Below are positions 41,219 through 52,100 of a DNA stretch of 64,000 nt, in pieces (the first letter of the stretch is position 1; every line of letters begins with the position of its first letter). Origin of the DNA: Bacteroidota bacterium (GTDB lineage Bacteria; Bacteroidota; Bacteroidia; AKYH767-A; OLB10); contig JADKIC010000008.1 of NCBI GenBank assembly GCA_016721435.1, positions 62,001 through 126,000 on the forward strand, written 5' to 3'. The notes beneath the pieces were generated by a model that saw only the letters and a program-made list of their open reading frames with translations, was not told the DNA's origin and made no database searches. Position numbers and translations under genes: made by a program.

Positions 41219-41245
41219 AAAGGCCTTCCTCGCAGAAAGCCCTTT
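41219..41245 (-). terminator. Intrinsic terminator of icd
   Basis: On the minus strand AAAGG-G-CTT-T-C pairs with G-G-AAG-G-CCTTT around a TGCGA loop (41245 down to 41219), then TTTTCTTTTATC follows. It lies about 25 bp after the icd stop. Confidence 0.6.
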
Positions 41246-41270
41246 CAAAGTATTGAATAAATGCTAGTGA

Positions 41271-42536
41271 TTACATGTTGGCAATAATCTCCGTACCAAA
41301 TTCAGAGCATTTCAACTTAGTAGCGCCCTTCATCAAGCGTTCGAAATCATACGTGACTCTTTTCTTTTTAATGCTGCGTTCTATCCCTTTTACAATTAAT
41401 TTTCCTGCACGACCCCAACCCATATATTCCAGCATCATTACTCCTGAAAGAATAACAGACGAGGGATTCACCATATCTTTTCCTGCATATTTAGGAGCTG
41501 TTCCATGGGTTGCTTCAAAAATAGCATGACCGGTTAAGTAGTTAATATTGGCTCCCGGTGCTATGCCAATTCCGCCTACTTGTGCGGCAAGAGCATCAGA
41601 AATATAATCTCCGTTGAGGTTGAGAGTAGCAATAAGATCATACTCTGAAGGTCGCAGTAAGATTTGCTGAAGGAACGCGTCGGCAATGACATCCTTTACG
41701 ATTAATTTCCCGTTTGCAATGGCATCACTCTGTGCTTTGTTGGCGGCTTCTTCACCGCTATTCGCCTTAATCATATCGTATTGCACCCAGGTGAAAACAC
41801 GATCGCCATATTCACGCTCAGCCAAAGCATAGCCCCAGTCTTTAAATTTACCTTCCGTAAACTTCATGATGTTCCCCTTGTGAACCAGGGTTAGCGATTT
41901 ATGATTATACTGAAAAGCATGTTCTAGTGCTGCTCTTACCAATCGCTCTGTGCCTTCTAAAGAAACAGGCTTTACACCAATAGAGGAGGTTTTTGGGAAA
42001 CGGATTTTCTTTACGCCCATTTCATTCTCCAAAAAGTTGATCATTTTATCCGCCTCCGGTGATCCTGACATGAATTCTATTCCCGCATAAATATCTTCCG
42101 TATTCTCACGGAAGATGGTCATATTGACTAACCCCGGCTCCTTGACAGGACTAGGAACTCCCTTAAACCAGCGTACAGGTCGAATGCAGGCGTAAAGATC
42201 CAGTTGCTGGCGTAGCGCGACATTTAAAGAACGAATTCCGCCGCCTACAGGAGTAGTGAGAGGTCCTTTGATCGCAACTTTATATTCTGTAATTAAATCT
42301 AATGTTTCTTGCGGCAACCAATTGCCTGTTTTGTTAAAGGCTTTTTCTCCTGCTAAAACTTCCTTCCAGATAATTTTTTTCTTACCCTTAAAGGCTTTTT
42401 CTACCGCAGCGTCTAGTACCCTAACTGATGATGCCCAGATGTCGGCACCTGTACCGTCGCCTTCAATAAATGGGATGATGGGATCGTTGGGAACTTTTAA
42501 TTTGCCATTTTTTATGGTTATTTTGGAACCTGTCAT
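41271..42536 (-). CDS. icd: NADP-dependent isocitrate dehydrogenase
   Basis: Oxidises isocitrate to 2-oxoglutarate in the TCA cycle. Full length, 421 residues. It shows [20 protein letters not shown], the substrate loop [20 protein letters not shown], the catalytic region [38 protein letters not shown] and the late [20 protein letters not shown] with [20 protein letters not shown]. This is the E. coli-type Icd of the isocitrate/isopropylmalate dehydrogenase family. It is divergent from paaG. On the minus strand a TACTTTCG box (one mismatch to TAnnTTTG) lies upstream. Intact frame. Confidence 0.93.
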   Translation of the reverse strand: MTGSKITIKNGKLKVPNDPIIPFIEGDGTGADIWASSVRVLDAAVEKAFKGKKKIIWKEVLAGEKAFNKTGNWLPQETLDLITEYKVAIKGPLTTPVGGGIRSLNVALRQQLDLYACIRPVRWFKGVPSPVKEPGLVNMTIFRENTEDIYAGIEFMSGSPEADKMINFLENEMGVKKIRFPKTSSIGVKPVSLEGTERLVRAALEHAFQYNHKSLTLVHKGNIMKFTEGKFKDWGYALAEREYGDRVFTWVQYDMIKANSGEEAANKAQSDAIANGKLIVKDVIADAFLQQILLRPSEYDLIATLNLNGDYISDALAAQVGGIGIAPGANINYLTGHAIFEATHGTAPKYAGKDMVNPSSVILSGVMMLEYMGWGRAGKLIVKGIERSIKKKRVTYDFERLMKGATKLKCSEFGTEIIANM

Positions 42537-42792
42537 TGTTGCTTATTAATTTATACTGTTTTTTATTCCTTTATCTAGTGCGAAAGTAAGAAGGGGATTG
42601 CTCATAAAAAAGGACGAAGTCGCTTATTCTTGCTTCTTTTTCTACAATGTATAATATTGTTTTATAGAGGTTTAAGTCATTATTTTTAATAGCTTTAGCG
42701 ATAGATTTGCCGGGTTGGAATCACTTCTTTACTTAGTCCGGAACTTTTAGCCTCTTGCTATTCGCTATTTTCGCGTTAAAATAATTCAAAAC

Positions 42793-43569
42793 ATGAGCAC
42801 TATTCTTGCTTCAACAATAGAAGGCGTTCGTTTGCTTTCTCTCAACCGCCCCGACAAGTTTAATAGTTTTAATAAGGAAATGGCTGTTCAACTTCAAAAT
42901 GAACTTGACCTGGTGGCAGCTGATCCGGAGATTAGAGCGGTTCTCATTACCGGTGAGGGAAAAGCATTTTCTGCCGGACAAGATCTTTCAGAGGCGATTG
43001 ATCCCGATGGTCCGGGAATTCCGACGATAGTTCGCGAACATTATAACCCTATTTTGCAAAAAATAAGGGCTTTGGAGAAGCCTATAGTATGTGCAGTGAA
43101 TGGCGTAGCAGCCGGGGCAGGTGCAAATATTGCGCTGGCCTGCGATATCGTAATAGCAGCCTCATCTGCTTCTTTTATTCAGGCATTTAGTAATATCGGA
43201 TTAGTTCCTGATTCAGGCGGGTCTTTTTTTCTTCCACGCTTGATTGGTTTTCAACGTGCATCTGCATTAATGATGTTGGGAGATAAAGTTTCAGCACAGG
43301 ATGCTTTGCAAATGGGGATGCTGTATAAAGTGGTGGCGGATGAATTGTTGAAAGAGGAGGCGATGAAGATTGCAGCAACATTAAGTAAAATGCCTACTAA
43401 AGGTATCGGCTATACGAAATTACTCCTGAACGAATCGTTATCGAATGATTTTTTTACGCAGTTGAATCGGGAAGAGAAATACCAGCAACTCGCCGGGGAA
43501 ACCGCCGATTATAAAGAAGGAGTGGATGCATTTCTTGAAAAGAGAAAGCCGGTCTTTAAAGGAAATTAA
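42793..43569 (+). CDS. paaG: 2-(1,2-epoxy-1,2-dihydrophenyl)acetyl-CoA isomerase
   Basis: A crotonase-fold enzyme of 258 residues, isomerising the ring epoxide to the oxepin in phenylacetate degradation. ITGEGKAFSAGQDLSEAIDP, the oxyanion-hole region NGVAAGAGANIALACDIVIA and AFSNIGLVPDSGGSFFLPRL, with the PaaG-type aspartate in PDSGG, match PaaG better than PaaF. It begins the second paa block, and paaH follows 24 bp later. A TATTTTCG box near 42767 is a weak promoter candidate. Intact. Confidence 0.88.
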   Translation: MSTILASTIEGVRLLSLNRPDKFNSFNKEMAVQLQNELDLVAADPEIRAVLITGEGKAFSAGQDLSEAIDPDGPGIPTIVREHYNPILQKIRALEKPIVCAVNGVAAGAGANIALACDIVIAASSASFIQAFSNIGLVPDSGGSFFLPRLIGFQRASALMMLGDKVSAQDALQMGMLYKVVADELLKEEAMKIAATLSKMPTKGIGYTKLLLNESLSNDFFTQLNREEKYQQLAGETADYKEGVDAFLEKRKPVFKGN

Positions 43570-43593
43570 TTTCATAAGTTTGAAGGAAGTCCA

Positions 43594-44763
43594 ATGTCAA
43601 ATCTAAATTCAATAGTCGCCATCGCCGGATCTGGAGCAATGGGCGCAGGAATAGCTCAAGTGGCCTCAATGGCAGGGCATACAGTAATGCTCTATGATAC
43701 CAATGGGGAAGTCATTGAAAAAGCATTGGTTGGAATCGCTTCTTCCCTTGAAAAGTTAGTAGCAAAAGGCAAGTTAGCGGAAAGAGCAGCACTTGATATC
43801 AGACAACGTATAATTCCTGCATCTTCACTTTCCGAACCGCAGGGCGCGTCATTATTTATTGAGGCTATTGTTGAAAAATTGGCAGTGAAAAGTCAGTTGT
43901 TTGCGGCGGTAGAGGAGGTGTTGATTGAAGATGCCATTCTGGCTTCGAATACATCCTCTTTATCCATTACGGCTATTGCTTCATCCTGCAAAAAACCGGA
44001 ACGTGTAATTGGTCTTCATTTTTTTAATCCAGCGGTTTTAATGCCATTGGTGGAAGTGATTACGGCACTACAGACGAACGCTATTAGCCCGACAAAATGT
44101 TTGGATGTGATGCGTGCATGGGGAAAAGTGCCTGTCTTAGCGAAGGATACTCCCGGCTTTATTGTAAACCGCGTAGCCCGACCATTTTATGGGGAATCCC
44201 TGCGAATTTTGGAAGAGGGTATTGCAGATATCGCCACTATCGATTGGGCTTTGAAAACTTTCGGCAACTTTCGAATGGGGCCTTTTGAATTGATGGACCT
44301 CATCGGCAATGATGTGAATTATGCGGTAACGGAAACTGTTTGGTCTCAAATGTATTTTGACCCTCGTTATAAGCCATCCTTGGTGCAAAAGAAAATGACC
44401 GAAGCAAAGAGGCTTGGTCGTAAATCCGGTAGAGGATATTATGATTATAGGGAAGAGGCAATACTTCTCGAACCTGTGAAAGATGAAGTATTGGGCAATG
44501 TAATTTTTATAAGAGTGCTCAGTATGTTAATTAATGAAGCAGTAGATGCATTGTATTTAGGCGTGGCTACCAAGGAAGAATTGGACCTCGCCATGACTAA
44601 AGGTGTAAATTATCCGAAGGGTTTGTTAAAATGGGCGGATGAAATCGGATTAAATACTGTATTGGATCACTTGAATCATTTGAATCAGGAGTATGGAGAA
44701 GATCGTTACCGGCCTTCTGTTCTTTTGAGAAAGATGGCGGATAAAAAGGAGAAGTTTTTCTAG
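43594..44763 (+). CDS. paaH: 3-hydroxyadipyl-CoA dehydrogenase
   Basis: Oxidises 3-hydroxyadipyl-CoA to 3-oxoadipyl-CoA with NAD. The N-terminal Rossmann motif is VAIAGSGAMGAGIAQVASMA; FIEAIVEKLAVKSQLFA and the catalytic-histidine stretch RVIGLHFFNPAVLMPLVEVI follow, then DTPGFIVNRVARPFYGES. Two 3HCDH C-terminal repeats are visible (GPFELMDLIGNDVNYAVTET and VLSMLINEAVDALYLGVATK). At 389 residues it is shorter than E. coli PaaH but has every catalytic element. Context within the paa block supports the name over a general hydroxybutyryl-CoA dehydrogenase. Confidence 0.85.
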   Translation: MSNLNSIVAIAGSGAMGAGIAQVASMAGHTVMLYDTNGEVIEKALVGIASSLEKLVAKGKLAERAALDIRQRIIPASSLSEPQGASLFIEAIVEKLAVKSQLFAAVEEVLIEDAILASNTSSLSITAIASSCKKPERVIGLHFFNPAVLMPLVEVITALQTNAISPTKCLDVMRAWGKVPVLAKDTPGFIVNRVARPFYGESLRILEEGIADIATIDWALKTFGNFRMGPFELMDLIGNDVNYAVTETVWSQMYFDPRYKPSLVQKKMTEAKRLGRKSGRGYYDYREEAILLEPVKDEVLGNVIFIRVLSMLINEAVDALYLGVATKEELDLAMTKGVNYPKGLLKWADEIGLNTVLDHLNHLNQEYGEDRYRPSVLLRKMADKKEKFF

Positions 44764-44890
44764 AGGGATTGCTGCAGTAATACTACTTGGGAATCCTATA
44801 GTAAATGGAGTAGCCATTGTTGTGATAGCTAAGTAATTCTTTATTCTTTGATTTCTATTTGCTGAATTTTTCTATCTTTAATCTGCAAAT

Positions 44891-45361
44891 ATGTACAGGA
44901 CCACATTACAAACTCCGATAGGCGGGTTGAATATAGAAACCACGAACTGGTCGGTCATTGCTGTATATTTTTCAAATCAGCCTTATGAGGAAAATACGGA
45001 TCATCCCTTATTGAATGAAGCGCGTGCTCAACTGAAGGCATATTTTGAGCGTAAGACAACTTCTTTTAATTTACCAATTGATCCTCCCGGCACCGTTTTT
45101 CAAAGATTAGTTTGGGAAGAAGTGATGAAGGTGCCTTTTGGCCAGACTATGAATTATGCAAGGCTTGCCATCCGTTGCGGAGATGAGAAGAAGACGCGTG
45201 CGGTTGCTGCGGCCAATGCCGCAAATCCAATGGCCATCATCATCCCCTGTCACCGCATTGTAGGAAGCAGTGGGCAACTGACAGGCTATGCCTGGGGCCT
45301 CGATCGCAAGGAATGGTTGCTTCACCTCGAACAACATCAAACACAGTATAGTTTATTCTGA
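44891..45361 (+). CDS. ogt: Methylated-DNA-[protein]-cysteine S-methyltransferase
   Basis: Repairs O6-alkylguanine by transferring the alkyl group to its own cysteine. The active site is MAIIIPCHRIVGSSGQLTGY, and the DNA-binding helix-turn-helix region FQRLVWEEVMKVPFGQTMNY precedes it. Length is 156 residues, as usual for Ogt. It lies between paaH and paaI on the same strand but is separated from paaH by about 125 bp with its own candidate boxes (TTTG then TATCTTTA 22 nt later), so it may be transcribed independently. No link to phenylacetate breakdown is known. Confidence 0.92.
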   Translation: MYRTTLQTPIGGLNIETTNWSVIAVYFSNQPYEENTDHPLLNEARAQLKAYFERKTTSFNLPIDPPGTVFQRLVWEEVMKVPFGQTMNYARLAIRCGDEKKTRAVAAANAANPMAIIIPCHRIVGSSGQLTGYAWGLDRKEWLLHLEQHQTQYSLF

Positions 45362-45448
45362 TTTCCATGTATAATCGAATGATGTTTAATTCTGCTCTCG
45401 TGAAAGCGATTGCTCGCTATTGTTTATTTTTGCTCGAAATTGTTAAAG

Positions 45449-45883
45449 ATGGCAGATGAAATAGATTTAGCATCCAAAGTTGTAAACCGTATGTTCGACC
45501 ATGATTGGTTCAGTCAGTGGTTGGGTATCGAAAGAGTATTAGTTGCACCGGGAAAATGTGTGCTCAAGATGACCATCAGGAAAGAAATGCTCAATGGTTT
45601 TTCTATCGCCCATGGTGGAATTACTTTTTCATTGGCCGATAGTGCATTGGCATTTGCTGCTAATTCTCATGGACAACGAAGTGTTTCTGTGGAAACTTCA
45701 ATCTCTCACACGGAACCTTTGATGGAAAATGATGAGATTATTGCAACAGCCATTGAAATGAACAGATCAAATAAAATCGGTATCTATCAGGTGACTGTAT
45801 CGAATCAACATGGCCGTACTGTTGCTTTGTTTAAAGGAACAGTGTACAGAACATCAAAAGATTGGTTTCCTTCAGGGGAATAA
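45449..45883 (+). CDS. paaI: Phenylacetate-pathway hotdog thioesterase
   Basis: Hydrolyses dead-end or toxic acyl-CoA intermediates of the pathway to free CoA. The hotdog fold motif GFSIAHGGITFSLADSALAF, with the catalytic aspartate in LADSA, and RSVSVETSISHTEPLMENDE are characteristic of PaaI. I choose ATG 45449 (MADEIDLASKVVNRMFDHDW) rather than the earlier ATG, since the family starts there; length is 144 residues. It is 55 bp before paaJ. Confidence 0.9.
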   Translation: MADEIDLASKVVNRMFDHDWFSQWLGIERVLVAPGKCVLKMTIRKEMLNGFSIAHGGITFSLADSALAFAANSHGQRSVSVETSISHTEPLMENDEIIATAIEMNRSNKIGIYQVTVSNQHGRTVALFKGTVYRTSKDWFPSGE

Positions 45884-45938
45884 ACGAGATCATTATAAAG
45901 TCAGACTATTTCAATTAATCAGATAACATCGAATAAAA

Positions 45939-47140
45939 ATGAATGCATATATTGTATCGGGGGTAAGAACAGCCATAGGAAATTTTGCAGGAACATTAGC
46001 TGCTGTGCGTGCGGATGATTTAGCAGCACATGTGTTAAAATCTTTATTGGAGAAAAATAACAGTCTCGATCCCAAATGCATCGATGATGTTATTATGGGC
46101 TGTGCAAATCAAGCTGGAGAAGACAATAGAAATGTGGCTAGAATGTCTCTGTTGCTCGCAGGTTATCCGGTAAGTGTTCCCGGTGAAACGGTTAACAGAC
46201 TTTGTGCTTCCGGCTTATCTGCTGTTGCCTCTGCTGCCCGTATGATAAAATCTGCAGAAGCTGATATTGTCATTGCAGGAGGTGTAGAGAATATGACCCG
46301 TGGTCCATGGGTCATGTCAAAAACAAGTACGCCTTATGGTCGTGATGCGCAGTTGTTCGATTCGAGTTTTGGCTGGCGTTTTGTGAACCCGCTGATGAAG
46401 GAGATGTATGGTGTGGAATCAATGGGTGATACGGCAGAGAATGTCGCAGTCAGAGATCATGTTAGTCGGGAAGATCAGGATAAGTTCGCACTTCGTTCAC
46501 AAGAGAAGGCGAATAATGCGCAATCTTCCGGTCGTCTCGCTCAGGAAATTGTACCCCTTTTAATACCTGCTAAGAAAGGAGATGCAATACTGTTTTCTTC
46601 TGACGAATTTATTAAACCGGCCACTACATTAGAGGGCTTGTCAAAACTTAAACCTGCTTTTCGTAAAGACGGTACCGTTACAGCCGGAAATGCATCCGGA
46701 TTGAATGATGGAGCAGCAGCGATTTTACTTGCATCTGAAAAGGGCTTAAAATCCCATGGACTTACTCCGCTCGCAAGAGTGGTTTCCGCAGCAGCCATCG
46801 GTGTTACTCCCGGGATCATGGGTATTGGTCCTGTTGAAGCGGCTAATAAAGCCTTGAAGTTAGCCGGTATGAGCTGGAATCAGATCGATATTATTGAATT
46901 GAACGAAGCGTTTGCTGCACAAAGTCTGGCTTGCATCAGAGCATGGGGATTTGGTGATGATGATGAAAGAATAAATCCGAATGGTGGCGCCATTGCTATT
47001 GGTCACCCCTTAGGAATGAGTGGTGCCCGTATTTTAAATTCTGCAGCAATTGAATTGAAATTAAAAGGAAAAAAATTCGCGATGGTTTCCATGTGTGTGG
47101 AGTAGGACAGGGCTATGCCGTAATCATTGAGTCCTGCTAA
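45939..47140 (+). CDS. paaJ: 3-oxoadipyl-CoA / 3-oxo-5,6-dehydrosuberyl-CoA thiolase
   Basis: Cleaves the last 3-oxoacyl-CoA intermediates of phenylacetate breakdown to acetyl-CoA and succinyl-CoA. The acyl-accepting cysteine is in VNRLCASGLSAVASAARMIK, the catalytic histidine in NPNGGAIAIGHPLGMSGARI and the second cysteine in FAMVSMCVGVGQGYAVIIES. The ORF seems to end at 47105, but restoring one G near 47097 (GG for GGG) completes the C-terminal loop CVGVGQG, to a TAA at 47140, giving about 400 residues. Thiolase subfamily from context and the long IMGIGPVEAANKALK helix. It faces the kinase gene tail to tail. Confidence 0.92.
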
Positions 47141-47146
47141 AAAATA

Positions 47147-48276
47147 TTAATTTTCTATTTCTTTTTTAACAGAAACTATCGGAAGAGAAAAGGAAAAACC
47201 GATCCTTCTCCGGGTTTACTCTTCACCCAAATTCTTCCATGATGAGCTTCCACTATTTTCTTTACAATATTCAATCCTAAACCGGTACTTCCTTCTCCCG
47301 CAGTGCTTCGTACACTGGTTTTACTGAATGCTGAAAATAATACTTTATGTTCTGATTCCGGAATTCCTTGTCCCTGATCAATGATGTGAATGGTGATTTC
47401 CTCAGAGGATCCTTCTGCAGTAAGTTCTATTGCAGTAGATGGATGAGAGTATTTAATCGCATTTGAAACTAAGTTGTTTAGCACCTGTAGAATCTGTCCT
47501 TTGTCAGCATAGGGCTTGCCGGTCGAATCAGCAATACTATAAGAGAGATGAATTTTCTTTTTATCTGCGGGTAGTTTGTTGCAACTAATACATTCCTGGA
47601 AAAGATCATGTACTGAAATGGGAGCTAAATCAAGTGTGGTGACTCCGGATTCTATTTTTGAAACATCAAGAATATTGTTGAGCATCTCCAGCATTCGTCG
47701 TGATGTACTCATTATAACTTCCAGATAGTTTTTATACTCATCCGGAAAGTTATGGCCGATGTCTTGTGAAATTAAACTACTTAATGTGATGATATTTCCC
47801 AACGGATTTCTAAGATCGTGTGAAGCCATACCAAGGAAGAAATTCTTTTCTTCGTTTAACTTTAGTAGTTCATTATTCTTCTGCTCAATCTCTTTTTGTT
47901 GTGCGAAGAACTGAAGCAAGGTATTTACTTTTGATCGCGTAATGTCTGTATCCAATGGTTTAAACAAGTAGTCCATGGCGCCTTCATCTAATCCCTGTAG
48001 CATGTATTTCTTCTCCTTGCTGATAGCCGTAACAAATACGATAGGAATCTTTTTAGTACGTTTGGTTGACTTCAGCATATTGGCCACCTCAAAGCCGTCC
48101 ATTTCCGGCATCTGTACATCCAATAGTATTAATGATAGATCTTCCTGGAATGCAATTTTTAGCGCTTCATCACCTGAATTCGCCTTGAAAATTATCCGGT
48201 CGTCTTCCATGAGCATACTTTCCAGGGAATATAAATTCTCCGGTCGATCATCCACTAAAAGTATTTTATGCTTCAT
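47147..48276 (-). CDS. Response-regulator/histidine-kinase hybrid (REC-HisKA-HATPase)
   Basis: A soluble kinase with the receiver at the front: REC (residues 1-125) has KILLVDDRPEN, the phospho-acceptor in LILLDVQMPEMDGFE and the lysine in YLFKPLD. A short coiled coil leads to the HisKA histidine in GMASHDLRNPLGNIITL, then the ATPase with VLNNLVSNAIKYSHPSTAIE, DQGQGIPESE and STGLGLNIVKKIVEAHHG. Restoring a T near 47190 gives the typical ending VFSFSLPIVSVKKEIEN at 47147 and about 376 residues. No sensor or membrane part, so it is likely fed by another kinase such as the adjacent large hybrid. It lies about 75 bp after the CheR-like gene. Confidence 0.9.
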
Positions 48277-48350
48277 TTAATAATTTGCTTTGGAGTTGTT
48301 TCTACGTTATGAAGTTTAATTATGTTAGTTATTTCGCTAGGAATGGCACA

Positions 48351-49168
48351 TCAGAACTGATAAATATTGTGTGAGATATCTGTCTTTTTTAATCCATATT
48401 CCTTTTCGAATTGCCCCGGTGATTCACAATTTGATAGTCCCAGATAACCGGTTGGATGAAGGGAGTCAAGTAATGTTTTAAGCAAAAAAATTTGGTAAGA
48501 TTGCTTGTAATATATCAGGACATTTCGACAAATAATTAAGTCGAATTTTTGAAAAGGGGGATTTCGACCCAGTTCATGTTGTGCGAATTTGATTTTAGAA
48601 AGGATACGTTCTTTTAAGATGGCATTATTATCATTGAGGTGAAAATGATGAATTATATGTCCTTGTCCACCTGCAAGCATATAGTCTTTTACGCCACATT
48701 TTACTTCCCCGATATCGATTATTCCTTTCGCAGCGGATCTTAATGCAGAAGTGTTTACATCAGTGGCGTAGATTTTACATTTTTCCAGGAGATTGTGTTC
48801 TTCCAAAAGTATCGCTAATGAATACGCTTCATGTCCTTGCGCACAGCCTGCATGCCATATTCTTATCGTTCCCTCGGTTTCAATTTTTGCTTTATAAATT
48901 GGAGAAGGGGAATAAAGAAAGTCGGTTCACGGAAAAGCTTTGTATAGCTAATGTGAAATTCGTTCTTGAAAATGGATGCGATGCTGGGATTATTTAAAAT
49001 CAGATCAATCAGTTCTTGAGTTTTAGTAATTCCATTTCTTGCTTTGAAGCGATCAAGCCTTCGTTCAAAGTAAAGCGAATGATAGGCTTCTAGTTGAAAT
49101 CCGTAGAATTTACTGGTAAACTCTTGAATTTCATTGTTCGGACTGCGTGTTTCGAAGGAGTGGTTCAT
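48351..49168 (-). CDS. CheR-type protein-glutamate methyltransferase
   Basis: Resembles CheR, which methylates glutamates of chemoreceptors with SAM. The N-terminal helical domain has FYGFQLEAYHSLYFERRLDR and ISYTKLFREPTFFIPLLQFI; the SAM domain has WHAGCAQGHEAYSLAILLEE, IYATDVNTSALRSAAKGI, FDLIICRNVLIYY and HPTGYLGLSNCESPG. A slip near 48870 divides the two domains. Corrected length is about 273 residues. Motif I is GCAQGHEAYS instead of the common GCSTGEEPYS: one acidic residue is replaced by His. Its ATG overlaps the stop of the large hybrid kinase (ATGA). No chemoreceptor or CheB gene is nearby, so its substrate may not be a chemoreceptor. Confidence 0.85.
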
Positions 49169-52100
49169 TGGAATAAATTGCTGATGATAGTGATGAGTGA
49201 ATTTCCTTCGATAGGTTTCGTGATATGTTCATCCATGCCACAGGATAAACTATGCTCACGATCTCCTTTCATTGCCTTGGCTGTTACAGCTATTATCGGA
49301 ATGCCGGATAAGTGCTCTATTCTACGGATGCTTTTCGTTGCTTCATAACCATTCATTCCCGGCATCATGATGTCCATGAGAACAAGATCTGTATTAGGGT
49401 TTTTTTCAAGGTATTTCACTGCCGATGCACCATCATTTTCGGTATGTATTTCCATACCATATAATTCCAGCATAGAGGATAATGCATAGATGTTTCTCGC
49501 ATCATCATCGACTACCAATACTTTTTTTCCGTTAAGAATTTTCTTTTTGTCAGGGAGTTTTCCGAAAAATTGACTTCTGTTTTTTTGTTCCTGTACAGAT
49601 TGAAGGAAGAGGGTGGTTTCTTCCAGCAAGGATTCAATATGATCGGTGTTCTTATTGATATATGAACTGGCGTAATCTTTTAGGAATAATTTTTCCTTGT
49701 CATTTAGTTCTCTGGAGCTGTATACAATAACAGGAATAGCTGAAAATTCAGGTGCTTCTTTGGGAAGGTTTAAGTCGAGTATTATGCAATCAAAGGATTC
49801 ATGAATAAGTTTGGATATGCCATCCATGCCCGTTTCCGCTATCTCGCAGGTTATGCCTTGTCTTTTAAGCATTTGTTTTACGACCATACTTTGCTCAGGA
49901 GAGTCTTCAATGACCAAAACCTTATGGTTATTGCCTATAGTGTTTTTCAGATTTCTAAATATACTCGTAAGTTGAGAAGTAGATGCCGGCTTTTCAAACC
50001 AGGATACAAATGGAAGGACGGTTGGACTATCAGATGCTTTTGCACTGCTGACAACATGTATAGGGATTTGAGCTATGTCCTTTTCCGACCTGATTCTTTT
50101 TATAAGGTTCCAGCCATTTATTCCGGGAAGGTTCATGTCCAGCAATACTGCATCCGGCTTACTCTCTTTTATACGAAGGTATCCTGTGTCACCTCTATGG
50201 CAAATTTCTGTCTTGAATCCTTCTCTTAGCGCCATTTTTTCAAGGATTTTGGCAAAGGTTTCGTCATCTTCAATAATTAGCAGTCGACGTTCATTGGTAA
50301 TTCCCGGATGTATATTAGTTTGTCCTATAGGAATTTCTACAATAAATGTACTACCTTCTCCTTCCTTGCTGATAACGGCAATTTTTCCGGAAAGCAGATG
50401 TGTAAGTTCTTTGGAGATACTCAGACCCAATCCGGTTCCTCCAAACCTCCGGCTGATACTGCCATCCACTTGCTTGAATGATTCAAATATTAGTTTTTGT
50501 TTATCTTCAGGGATGCCAATGCCATCGTCTTTTACTTCAAATCTGATGAGGCCAGACTCTTGTTCTGAGATGGTTAAACATACATTTCCTCCTGGTGAGG
50601 TAAAGTTAATAGCATTGGATAAAAGGTTTTTAAGTATTTGAGATAAGCGCATCTCATCTGTAAAAATGGTGGGTGTGGATGTGATGTTGTTTTGCAAACT
50701 GAAATGAATATTCTTACTTTTAGCAGTGGGCTGTATGCTATTCCAGATATCTTTACAGAACGGACTTATTTCAAACTCGGCCTTTTCGATTTCAATTTTC
50801 CCGGCTTCAATTTTTGATAAATCAAGAATGTCATTGATGAGATTTAAGAGATCAGTTCCTGATTTATGAACAACATGAGCAAATTCAATCTGCTTACGAT
50901 TCAAATTAGAATCTTTGTTTTCTGCCAATAATCGTGAAAGTATGATGATGCTATTTAATGGCGTTCGTAATTCATGGCTCATGTTGGCAAGAAACTCAGA
51001 CTTGTATTTACTAACCTGCTCCAATAATTCCGCCTTTTGACTTATGGCTTTTCTCGCTTCTTCCAGTTCTTTGTTTTGTAACACGATGGCTGAATTGTTT
51101 TGCTCCAGCTTTCTTGCTTTTATGTTTAATTCCTTATTGCTTTCTTCAAGTTCTGATTTCTTTTTTTGGAGATGCTGCTTTGATATTTGGATTTCCCAAC
51201 TCTGCTTATTTAATTTGCGAATGGATGCTTGAAGTTCTGTGTCCCGGTCAGTTAGTTCTTTATTAAGTTTCTGAGCATGGGTAAGGAGAAGTTGCAGTTG
51301 CTCTTCAGACCTTTTCCTGTCTGTAATATCAAGGGCAATAAATATATGTCCGGTAATGCAATTGTTATCGTCATAAACCGGCGATGAACTGATATAACTC
51401 CAGAACGGTTCCTTGTTCTTTTGTATAAAAATGGTTTCAATGGTTGAGGATCGCCCCGATGCGAGATCTTTTAATAAGTCATTAACGCCTGTTGTATCTG
51501 TTAGTGGACCGCAAAGTGAGTTTAAAACGGGTTGTTTCATTATTTCACCTGCCGTGAATTTGGTTATTTCTTTGAAAAAGGGGTTTGTCCAGGTTACTTT
51601 GAATTCATTGTCTGTAATTAATATACTATGTTTAATTGTGTTTGCTACAGTAGATAATTTCTGCTTTTCTTCAAGATTTCTTTTTAATAATTGTTCGTTA
51701 TTTACCCTTGATGTAATGTCTTTTAAGGTCATTACAGCTCCGCAAATAATTGAGTTTACTTTGACCGGATTTATCTTTAGTTCAAAATAAAGTGTTCTTC
51801 CATTATCGGTAAATTGGGTTTCAGTAGACATGATTGATCCGTTAAAAGCATCTTTGAAATGATTTTTCCACACCTCTTGATTTTGGTTTGTCGAAGTATT
51901 CTCCCTGGATATGTTGGTTAAAGAAGGGTGTAGTTTTATGTCAACATTAAATATAGTTAACATGAATGCTGAAAATGATTCATTATACTGTCTTACATTG
52001 AAATCGAGGTCAAATTGACAAATGGGATCACCTATGTTTTCAATAAGTGACTTTAGACTTGCTTTCTGACTTTTTATAAGTAGCGTGGAGTTGTGATATA

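Noticed and set aside
41075..41248. Longer N-terminus (from 41248) for the small secreted protein
   Set aside because: It would run through the icd terminator hairpin and put 58 residues before the signal peptide; GTG 41074 is more likely.
50075..50641. Plus-strand ORF of 188 codons inside the large hybrid kinase
   Set aside because: It is antisense to the intact kinase and ATPase domains; its length follows from the codon bias of the opposite strand.
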